Of a stretch of 38,214 bases of DNA, positions 7,700-14,643 are shown one piece after another. Positions within the stretch are counted from its first letter, which is position 1. Each line of letters begins with the position of its first letter. Source of the DNA: Bacteroidaceae bacterium (GTDB lineage Bacteria > Bacteroidota > Bacteroidia > Bacteroidales > Bacteroidaceae); contig JAKSLN010000011.1 of the NCBI GenBank assembly GCA_024401165.1, positions 1 to 38,214 on the forward strand. Reading direction: 5' to 3'. Below the pieces are notes generated by a model, which was not told where the DNA came from, did no database searches, and saw only the letters and a program-made list of their open reading frames with translations. Both the position numbers and the translations under genes were made by a program.

Positions 7700-8593
7700 T
7701 TGAGTATAGCTGGAAGACAGGCTCGAAAGAGCACTAAGACACAAACTGCTGCCCGACGTAAAACGGTACGTCGCGGCAGCAGTTTTAAACGTACAAAGAC
7801 GAACTGGTTTGTGCGTTTCGTCTCTCGTTTTCCCCGCTGGGTCATCTGGCTGCTGGGTTCGCTCATCGCGCTGGCATACGTCCTGTTCATCCTACAGGTG
7901 GTGCTGCACTTCTCCATGCCCTGGAGAGCGATGTACGGCGATGTGCCCGAACCGGACGGCTATCAGGTGAGAGGCATTGATATCTCTCACTATCAGAAAC
8001 ATATCGACTGGGCCGACCTTCGCGAGGCCAGTCTGCAGGACCATCCTGTGCGCTTTGTCATTATCAAAGCGACGGAGGGATGCGCCATCTTTGACCAGAC
8101 GTTCAACGACAACTACCACAAGGCACGACAGTACGGATTCGTGCGCGGTGCGTATCATTTCTACATCCCGGGTTCGGATGCCGGCCGTCAGGCAGACTTC
8201 TTCATGTCGCAGGCTCATCTGCAGCCGGGCGACCTTCCTCCTGTGCTGGATGTCGAGAAGAGTGGGGGATTGTCTCCTGCCGAATTGCAGGAGGGTGTGC
8301 GTACGTGGTTACAACAAGTGGGTAACCATTATGGTGTGAAGCCCATCATCTACACCAACTATGCCTTCAAGATGAAGTATCTGAACACGCCCGAGTTTGA
8401 TGCCTATCCGTTCTGGATAGCGCACTACTACAAGGATCAGCTTGAATATCAGGGTGATTGGGTGATGTGGCAGTACACGGACTGCGGTCACGTGAAGGGC
8501 ATCCAGGGTGATGTGGACTGCAACGTCTTCAACGGTGGTCTGAACGACCTTATTCAACTTTGCATCACCGAGGAACAGTATCCGGTGAATTAA
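7700..8593 (+). CDS. Membrane-anchored GH25 lysozyme-like muramidase
   Basis: 297 residues from a TTG codon at 7700. An upstream in-frame TGA at 7688 and the lack of any ATG before the membrane helix leave TTG 7700 or GTG 7811 (261 residues) as the choices. With the TTG start there is a very basic N-terminal tail (residues 9-45), one membrane helix at about 47-69, then an external GH25 domain. Family marks are D94 in RGIDISHYQ, the FVIIKATEG strand, GAYHFYIPGSD, and the catalytic pair D184 and E186 in PVLDVEKSGG. Expected activity is hydrolysis of the MurNAc-GlcNAc bond of peptidoglycan in the periplasm. The stop is only 8 bases from the stop of the convergent gene. The first codons contain a 17-bp hairpin, described separately. 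Confidence 0.88.
   Translation: MSIAGRQARKSTKTQTAARRKTVRRGSSFKRTKTNWFVRFVSRFPRWVIWLLGSLIALAYVLFILQVVLHFSMPWRAMYGDVPEPDGYQVRGIDISHYQKHIDWADLREASLQDHPVRFVIIKATEGCAIFDQTFNDNYHKARQYGFVRGAYHFYIPGSDAGRQADFFMSQAHLQPGDLPPVLDVEKSGGLSPAELQEGVRTWLQQVGNHYGVKPIIYTNYAFKMKYLNTPEFDAYPFWIAHYYKDQLEYQGDWVMWQYTDCGHVKGIQGDVDCNVFNGGLNDLIQLCITEEQYPVN
7743..7785 (+). terminator. Strong hairpin after pfp, inside the GH25 5' region
   Basis: AAACTGCTGCC (7743-7753) plus CGACGT (7754-7759) pairs with ACGTCG (7768-7773) and GGCAGCAGTTT (7775-7785). This is a 17-bp stem with one bulged C and an 8-base loop, ending in TTTT. It would serve as an intrinsic terminator for pfp, but it lies within the coding region of the GH25 gene if the TTG start is right, so it may act as an attenuator between the two genes. 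Confidence 0.55.
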
Positions 8594-8601
8594 TTGATTT
8601 T

Positions 8602-9318
8602 CTACATTTTGCCTGCGCGCCAGAGGATGCGTCCCAGGCGAAGCTCGGGTGTGGTGTAGACGTCGCCATACTCGTCGATGGCCTTGTTGAGGGCGTCGGT
8701 CTCTGCTCCATCGTAGTACTCGAACAGCTCCTCGATGGCCTCGTCGCCCAGCACCTCCATGCCGAAGTAGTTGAGGTCGAGCTTGGTGCCGTTGGCCAGG
8801 ATGGATTCTACGTCGTCGAGCACCTCGTCAAAGTCCAGGCTGTGGTTGCTGGCGTAGTCGTCGAGCGCCACGTGGCGGTCGATGGCCTGGATGAGTGCCA
8901 GCTTGCGGCTTGAGGTGGTGGACTTGACGGGAGCCTTGGTCTTGACCGAACTGCCGTCGTTGAGGATTTCGGTCACGAAGCCTTCGATGTTGCCCACCTG
9001 CTCTACCTCCTCTTTCTCCTCGAGGGTGAAAGAGGTGGGTTTCTTCAGGAACTTCTTGCCCTTGGCGGTGATGGCGATGCCTTCGGAGCGTGACTTGATG
9101 TGTCCCTCCTCGATCATCTTCTCCAGCACGGCGTTCCAGTAGTCCTCCTCGTCGTTCTCGTCGCCGCAGCCGAAGTTTTCGGTGTTCTCCAGTCCGCGCT
9201 GAGTGATCTGCTTGGTGAGGTTGCCCATCAGGTAATCAACAAGCAACGAGTTGCTGAACGATATCTCCAGTTCGGTGATAGATTTTAATATCTTTACAAC
9301 AGAATCTTTTCCTTCCAT
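8602..9318 (-). CDS. Stand-alone RecQ C-terminal module (RQC winged helix)
   Basis: 238 residues from the ATG at 9318. An in-frame ATG at 9366 would precede the promoter's -7 box and is rejected. Residues about 20-115 read like the RQC winged-helix domain of Bacteroidetes RecQ: LVDYLMGNLTKQI, FGCGDENDEEDYWNAVLEKM, then ITAKGKKFLKKPTSF. After an acidic, low-complexity linker (about 116-150), residues about 155-238 resemble the helical HTH_40-type end of long RecQ proteins (LALIQAIDRHVALDDYA, and a closing ELRLGRILW). No helicase motifs are present: no DEAH box, no Walker A. It may bind DNA duplex or fork structures, or be a regulator. Function unknown. It sits convergent to the GH25 gene and divergent from cutC, with its own promoter. 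Confidence 0.75.
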   Translation of the reverse strand: MEGKDSVVKILKSITELEISFSNSLLVDYLMGNLTKQITQRGLENTENFGCGDENDEEDYWNAVLEKMIEEGHIKSRSEGIAITAKGKKFLKKPTSFTLEEKEEVEQVGNIEGFVTEILNDGSSVKTKAPVKSTTSSRKLALIQAIDRHVALDDYASNHSLDFDEVLDDVESILANGTKLDLNYFGMEVLGDEAIEELFEYYDGAETDALNKAIDEYGDVYTTPELRLGRILWRAGKM

Positions 9319-9338
9319 TTTTGTGATTTTTTCGGGCG

Positions 9339-9368
9339 CAAAGATAGTACAAGTTACGCAATGCACAA
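9339..9368 (-). promoter_or_regulatory. Promoter of the RQC-like gene
   Basis: Minus-strand -7 box TATCTTTG (9346 to 9339) with TTG (9368 to 9366, part of TTTTG) 19 bases upstream. It lies about 20 bases before the ATG at 9318, which supports that start over the in-frame ATG at 9366. Confidence 0.65.
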
Positions 9369-9421
9369 AACGATTTAACGAAAAATAATCTTTTTTTTTC
9401 TTCTGTTAATTTTTAATATAG

Positions 9422-9429
9422 TATCTTTG
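9422..9429 (+). promoter_or_regulatory. Probable -7 box for the cutC operon
   Basis: TATCTTTG fits TAnnTTTG and lies 42 bases before the cutC ATG at 9472. No TTG stands at the standard distance. The box overlaps a potential TTG start at 9427, which argues for the downstream ATG. Confidence 0.55.
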
Positions 9430-9471
9430 CATATACAAAAAAAAGATTTAGTTCAAAAACGTTCTGTAAAA

Positions 9472-10173
9472 ATGGCGATTCTGGAAGTTTGCTGCACGGA
9501 TGAGAGGAGCGTGAAGGCGGCGCAAGATGGTGGTGCTCAGCGAGTTGAGTTGTGTGCCGACATCGAGGCGGACGGTCTGACGCCCTCGGACGAACTGATT
9601 CGCATGGCTCTTGCTACGGGAATCAGAGTGCACGTCCTGGTTCGTCCTCGCGCGGGTAACTTTATATATAATGTACGTGAGGGAGACGAAATCGTGGATT
9701 CCATTCGCCGTGCTGTGGCACTTGGTGCCCATGGAGTGGTGGTCGGTGCCCTGACAGCCGAGGGCGACGTCGACGTGTCGCTGTGCCAGCGTTGCCTGGA
9801 GGCGGCGGGAGAGGCCAGCGTGACCTTCCATCGTGCCTTCGACGTATGCCGTGATCCCCTGACGGCCTTCGACACCATCGCCTCGCTGGGCTTCGACCGT
9901 CTGCTCACCTCGGGCCATGAAGCCAAGGCGGAGCAGGGCGTGGCCCTGATACGGCAGCTGGTGGAGCGAAGCCATGCGCTGGCCAGCGCGGCAACGTCAC
10001 GTCTGACGGTGATGCCAGGCAGCGGTGTCAGCTCGAAAAATGCCCGTTCCATTCTGGATGCAACGGGTGCCACGGAGATACATGGCACGTTCCGCGAGCG
10101 GGTGGACGGCCAACTGATGACGACAGCAGAAGAAGTAAGAAATACAATTTTACAAATCCTAAAACCAAATTAA
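9472..10173 (+). CDS. cutC: CutC family protein
   Basis: 233 residues from the ATG at 9472, a full-length CutC TIM-barrel protein. Family blocks: MAILEVCCTD at the start, GAQRVELCADIEADGLTPS near 21-39, VRPRAGNF, VTFHRAFDV in the middle, LTSGHEAKAEQG, and MPGSGVSSKNA near 182-192. CutC is described as a cytoplasmic copper homeostasis protein, although the molecular activity is unsettled. The stop is two bases before the ATG of the DUF3108 gene, so the two form an operon. A longer start at TTG 9427 would lie inside the promoter box. Confidence 0.92.
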   Translation: MAILEVCCTDERSVKAAQDGGAQRVELCADIEADGLTPSDELIRMALATGIRVHVLVRPRAGNFIYNVREGDEIVDSIRRAVALGAHGVVVGALTAEGDVDVSLCQRCLEAAGEASVTFHRAFDVCRDPLTAFDTIASLGFDRLLTSGHEAKAEQGVALIRQLVERSHALASAATSRLTVMPGSGVSSKNARSILDATGATEIHGTFRERVDGQLMTTAEEVRNTILQILKPN

Positions 10174-10175
10174 CT

Positions 10176-10979
10176 ATGAAAAAGGTATTAACAATGCTTG
10201 TTGCAGCGATCTTCTCGCTCAACCTACACGCTCAGTGTGAACTCCCCAACACAGCTTTCAAGCATGGCGAGAAGCTGGTCTACGAACTCTACTTCAACTG
10301 GAAGATGGTGTGGATGAAGGCAGGAACGGCCATCTTCCTTACCAACAAGGCGAACTACCAGGGGCAGGAGGGCTTCCGCAGCTACCTGATAACCCGCACC
10401 AGCACGACCCTCGACAACTACTTCTCGATGCGCGACACGCTGTCGGGAATCTTTACAACCAATAACGTCCCCCTCTATTACCGCAAGGGTGCCTTCGAGG
10501 GCGGCAAATACCGCTGCGACGAGGTGTGGTACAAGTATGCCAACGGCAAGACGAACCTGACGCAGCGCTACCAGAACCCCGATGGCAAGGTGACCACGCG
10601 CGAGAACCAGTCGAACGAGTGTGTCTACGACATGATGAGCCTGATGCAGCGTGCCCGTTCCATGAAGCCAAGCGACTTCAAGAAAGGCGAGAAGAAATTC
10701 TTCAAAATGGCTGATGGTGACGATGTTGTGGATGTCTATGTTGTCTATCAAGGAACCGAGGAGACGGAGCTGAAGTCATCCAAGGATAAGTACCGCTGCA
10801 TCGTCTTCTCGTTCATGCAGAAGGAGGAGGGTGTCGACAAGGAGATCATCCGCTTCTTCATCACCGACGACGACAACCATCTGCCCGTCCGGCTGGACAT
10901 GTTCCTGCGCTTCGGAACGGCCAAGGCGTACCTGCTCTCTTCCTCCGGCTTGCGCAATCCCGTCAAGTCGAAACTCTAA
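10176..10979 (+). CDS. Exported DUF3108 domain protein
   Basis: 267 residues with an N-terminal signal peptide (MKKVLTMLVAAIFSLNLHAQ, cleaved after about residue 19). The body matches the DUF3108 pattern: FKHGEKLVYELYFNW near 28-42, a YLITRTSTTLDNYFSMRDT strand pair, and a late DNHLPVRLDMFLRFG near 238-252. DUF3108 proteins of Bacteroidetes are periplasmic beta-rich proteins without an assigned activity. The start is two bases after the cutC stop, so it is translated from the same message. The giant GH28-containing gene starts 53 bases further on. Confidence 0.85.
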   Translation: MKKVLTMLVAAIFSLNLHAQCELPNTAFKHGEKLVYELYFNWKMVWMKAGTAIFLTNKANYQGQEGFRSYLITRTSTTLDNYFSMRDTLSGIFTTNNVPLYYRKGAFEGGKYRCDEVWYKYANGKTNLTQRYQNPDGKVTTRENQSNECVYDMMSLMQRARSMKPSDFKKGEKKFFKMADGDDVVDVYVVYQGTEETELKSSKDKYRCIVFSFMQKEEGVDKEIIRFFITDDDNHLPVRLDMFLRFGTAKAYLLSSSGLRNPVKSKL

Positions 10980-11006
10980 CTCGAACAGCCGACCTACACG
11001 CATACC

Positions 11007-11036
11007 ATGAACCCTAAACACCCATCTTCCCCATGA
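11007..11036 (+). other. Possible nine-codon leader reading frame
   Basis: ATG AAC CCT ... CCA TGA encodes MNPKHPSSP, and its TGA overlaps the ATG of the next gene (ATGA at 11033-11036). Such an overlap could couple translation of the large enzyme. It is short enough to arise by chance. Confidence 0.25.
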
Positions 11037-14000
11037 AGCGCAGCGTCCTATCTCTACTCTTTGCGCTGTGTGCCCTGCTTGCCTCGGCGCAGATAGACAG
11101 GCAGGCGCTTGTCAGGCGCAACAGTCCCCACATCACGTCGGTGGACTCGCTGGCTTCGCTGACCGTGGGAAATGGCGAGTTTGCGTTCACGTGCGACGTC
11201 ACCGGCCTGCAGACGTTTCCTGCCCATTACTCGAAGGGCGTGCCCCTGGGAACTCAGTCGCAGTGGGGGTGGCACTCGTTTCCGAACAAGGGCGGCTATC
11301 AGGCCTCGGAGGTGCTGCGGTCCTTTGATTTCGGCAGGGGGGCAGAGGAGTGGTATTCGTGTCAGCTGAAGGATGAGCGGGGCAAGGCGGCATCGGACTA
11401 TCTGCGTGCTAATCCGCATCGGCTCCATCTCGGAGTGGTCGGCTTTGCCGGCATGAAGATTGCCGACCTGTCTGACATCGACCAGCGACTGGACATGTGG
11501 GAGGGCATCCTTCGTTCCTCCTTCAAGTGCCAAGGCAGGCCCGTTCGGGTGCAGACCACGTGTCACCCGACTCAGGACAGGATCGTGGCACAGATTAGCG
11601 ACGCAGGACAGCATGCAGTGCAGTTTGCCTTTCCCTATCCTACAGGCGTCCACAGCGACGATGCGTGCGACTGGTCAAAGAATAAATCGCATAAAGTTTT
11701 ATTAGTCAAGAAGAAAGAGGGAGTGTCCGTTTACCGCCACGAGGTAGACGGGCAGTCCTATTTTATTAAGATAATGTGGGAGCATGCTTCCGCACCGGTG
11801 CTGAAAGGGAACACCATCCAGGTAAAGCCGACGCAGGCCGACTGGGCGCTATCGTTTGAGTTTACGGCCGAAGAACCCTCGCTAGATGTGGTTGACGTGC
11901 CCGCTTCGGTGGAAGAGACAAAGCGCTACTGGACGGACTTCTGGCAGCAGGGAGGCGTCGTTGACTTCTCCCACTGCACCGACAAGCGTGCCAGGGAACT
12001 GGAGCGCAGGGTAGTCCTGTCGCAGTATCTGCTGGCCGTGCAGTGTGCCGGCAGTACGCCGCCTCAGGAAACGGGTTTGACCTACAATTCGTGGTTCGGC
12101 AAGTTCCACCTGGAGATGATCTGGTGGCATCAGGCACAGTTTGCCCTATGGGGTCATCCCGAACTGTTGTCGAGAACCTTGCCCTGGTACGAGAAGGCGC
12201 TGCCCATGGCACGTGAAATTGCTAAACGTCAGGGGTTTGAGGGTGCCAGATGGATGAAGATGACCGACCCTTCAGCGGCAGAGGCACCCTCTAACGTGGG
12301 CTCGTTCCTCGTCTGGCAGCAGCCTCACCTGATCTATCTCTGCGAACTTCTTTATCGTGCCACCGCCGACCCTGCCGTGGTGCAAAGATACGCCTCGCTG
12401 GTGGAGGAGACGGCACGCTTCATGGCATCCTTTGCCACCTACGACGCCACTTCCGGCCGCTACCTTCTGAAAGGCTGCATCCCGGCCCAAGAGACGCTCA
12501 AGGCAGCCGAGACCATCAATCCTCCCTTCGAACTTTCGTACTGGCACTTTGCCCTTTCCGTTGCCCAGCAATGGCGTGAAAGACAGTCTCTTCCACGTAA
12601 TCAGGAATGGGACAAGATCATTGCCCAGCTGTCGCCTCTCTGTGCAAAAGAGGGAGTCTACGCCGCCAGTGAGGACTCGCCTGCCTATCCTTCCCTCACG
12701 GCCGACGGCATCAAGCTCTATTCCGACCACATGGCCGTCCTGGGTGCCTGTGGTGTCTTGCCCCATAGCCGGTTGGTGGATTTGAAGACGATGCAGAACA
12801 CGCTGCACTGGGTCATGAACAACTGGAACTGGGACAAGACGTGGGGATGGGACTTCCCCATGACTTGCATGGCTGCCGTCAGAATGGGCGAACCTACGCT
12901 TGCCCTGGAGGCGCTTCTGAAGGATTGCCGAACGAACACGTATCTGCCTAATGGTCATAATTATCAGGACGATAGACTGCGCTGCTATCTGCCAGGAAAT
13001 GGCGGGTTGCTCACCGCCGTAGCCTTGATGTGTGCAGGCTATGACGGTTGTGACGAGACGCTCCCCGGTTTTCCGAAGGACGGCAGTTGGGATGTGCGTT
13101 TTGAGGGTATCATGCCCTTGCCAGGCGACCCAGTCCGTGCCAAGGAGGACTGGAACGAGGCGCTCTACCGCGAGATTGAGTCGCGTGTCGTCGCGCCCGA
13201 ATTTCCCGACCGTCTTTTCCCCATTACCCGTTATGGTGCCTCGCTGAAGGCCAGTGCTGCCCACAACCAGCAGTCCATCAACCGCGCCATCGAGGCTTGC
13301 TCGAAGGCTGGTGGCGGCTACGTTGTCGTTCCGCGCGGTACGTGGCAGACGGGTGCCATCCGCTTGCTGTCCAACGTCAACCTGCGCATCGAGAAGGACG
13401 CCACCTTGCTTTTTGCCTTCGATCCTGCGCTCTATCCCTTGGTGCAAACGCGCTGGGAGGGTCTCGACATCCTGAACTACTCGCCCTGCGTCTATGCCTT
13501 CGAAGCCGAAAACGTGGCCATCTCGGGCGGCGGAACGCTGGACGGAAACGGCAGTCGCGAGACCTGGTGGCCCTGGTGTGGCGCCACGAAGTATGGCTAT
13601 GTGGAAGGCCAGACGGAACAAAGCCAGAGCATGCCCTGGACGGTGAATGCGACGTCGGAAGGTGCTTCCACGATGAATAACACGGAGCTTGCAAGCATCT
13701 CGTCGGCCGTCGATTCCACCCTCGGCCGCGACTCGCTGGGCAATGTGCTGTCGAACCGTAACACACTCCTGCAGATGGCAGATCAGGGTGTTCCCGTCGA
13801 GAAGCGAATCTTCGGTTATGGACATGGCATGCGCCCTCAGTTGGTTAACTTCTATGCTTGTAAAAACGTTCTGGTCGAGGACGTTACGATGCTTCGCTCG
13901 CCCTTCTGGGTGCTGCATCCCACGCTGTCGCGCAATGTGACGGTGCGTCGCTGCCAGTTCATCAACAACGGTCCCAATGGCGACGGGTGCGACCCCGAGT

Positions 14001-14572
14001 CGTGCGAGGACGTACTCATCGAAGACTGCCTCTTCCGGACGGGTGACGACTGCATTGCCATCAAAAGTGGGCGCAATGCCGACGGACGCCGTGCGAACCG
14101 ACCTTCGCGCAACATCATCGTGCGCCGCTGCCGCATGGAGGATGGACACGGAGGCGTAGTCATCGGGTCGGAAATCTCGGCTGGCGTACAGAATGTGTTT
14201 GCGCATGACTGCCAGATGGATTCGCCCAACCTGGACCGCGTTCTGCGTATCAAGACCAACACCTGTCGAGGGGGAATCGTCGAGGGCATCTACATGCGCG
14301 ACGTGGAGGTGGGAGAGTGCCGGGAAGCGGTGCTTCGAATCAACCTCGTCTACGAACCCAAGGAACGATCGCAGCGTGGTTTCTACCCCGTGGTGCGCGA
14401 CGTTCACATGAACCGTGTCAATTGCCATAAATCGCGCTACGGCATACTCCTTAACGGATTGGAGGACCGCAGCAGCATCTATAACGTGTCTGTCATGAAC
14501 TGCCATTTCACGGGTGTAAAAGAAGACCCCATCCGTATAACAGGTAAGGTACATGACGTGCGCGTGCGTTAA
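11033..14572 (+). CDS. Secreted two-domain enzyme: toroid-type hydrolase-like region fused to GH28
   Basis: 1179 residues with a signal peptide (MKRSVLSLLFALCALLASAQ). Residues about 20-720 look like a beta-sandwich followed by an (alpha/alpha)6-toroid of the kind seen in GH65/GH95-type enzymes. Key stretches are SLTVGNGEFAFTCDVTGLQ near 41-59 and GKFHLEMIWWHQAQFALWG near 359-377, whose Glu could be the acid. The exact family was not recognised. From about 724 the protein is a GH28 polygalacturonase-type beta-helix: N982-G-D984, D1005-D1006 in TGDDCIAIKSG, H1039 in GHGG, and R1072-I-K1074. These are the catalytic and substrate-binding residues of GH28, so the second half should be active on galacturonan or rhamnogalacturonan. 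Having both halves in one exported protein suggests sequential attack on a pectic side chain. Confidence 0.85.
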   Translation: MKRSVLSLLFALCALLASAQIDRQALVRRNSPHITSVDSLASLTVGNGEFAFTCDVTGLQTFPAHYSKGVPLGTQSQWGWHSFPNKGGYQASEVLRSFDFGRGAEEWYSCQLKDERGKAASDYLRANPHRLHLGVVGFAGMKIADLSDIDQRLDMWEGILRSSFKCQGRPVRVQTTCHPTQDRIVAQISDAGQHAVQFAFPYPTGVHSDDACDWSKNKSHKVLLVKKKEGVSVYRHEVDGQSYFIKIMWEHASAPVLKGNTIQVKPTQADWALSFEFTAEEPSLDVVDVPASVEETKRYWTDFWQQGGVVDFSHCTDKRARELERRVVLSQYLLAVQCAGSTPPQETGLTYNSWFGKFHLEMIWWHQAQFALWGHPELLSRTLPWYEKALPMAREIAKRQGFEGARWMKMTDPSAAEAPSNVGSFLVWQQPHLIYLCELLYRATADPAVVQRYASLVEETARFMASFATYDATSGRYLLKGCIPAQETLKAAETINPPFELSYWHFALSVAQQWRERQSLPRNQEWDKIIAQLSPLCAKEGVYAASEDSPAYPSLTADGIKLYSDHMAVLGACGVLPHSRLVDLKTMQNTLHWVMNNWNWDKTWGWDFPMTCMAAVRMGEPTLALEALLKDCRTNTYLPNGHNYQDDRLRCYLPGNGGLLTAVALMCAGYDGCDETLPGFPKDGSWDVRFEGIMPLPGDPVRAKEDWNEALYREIESRVVAPEFPDRLFPITRYGASLKASAAHNQQSINRAIEACSKAGGGYVVVPRGTWQTGAIRLLSNVNLRIEKDATLLFAFDPALYPLVQTRWEGLDILNYSPCVYAFEAENVAISGGGTLDGNGSRETWWPWCGATKYGYVEGQTEQSQSMPWTVNATSEGASTMNNTELASISSAVDSTLGRDSLGNVLSNRNTLLQMADQGVPVEKRIFGYGHGMRPQLVNFYACKNVLVEDVTMLRSPFWVLHPTLSRNVTVRRCQFINNGPNGDGCDPESCEDVLIEDCLFRTGDDCIAIKSGRNADGRRANRPSRNIIVRRCRMEDGHGGVVIGSEISAGVQNVFAHDCQMDSPNLDRVLRIKTNTCRGGIVEGIYMRDVEVGECREAVLRINLVYEPKERSQRGFYPVVRDVHMNRVNCHKSRYGILLNGLEDRSSIYNVSVMNCHFTGVKEDPIRITGKVHDVRVR

Positions 14573-14643
14573 ACTTTTGGGATATGAGAAAGTCTATAAA
14601 TTGAAGAAAACTAATACTTTGTGTTTTTGTCTTTGAGAAAACT

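Noticed and set aside
12272-14554. 760-codon open frame antisense to the GH28 fusion gene
   Set aside because: Unusually long, but no motif, signal or promoter box; the sense gene has full GH28 catalytic residues and its codon bias explains the absence of stops.
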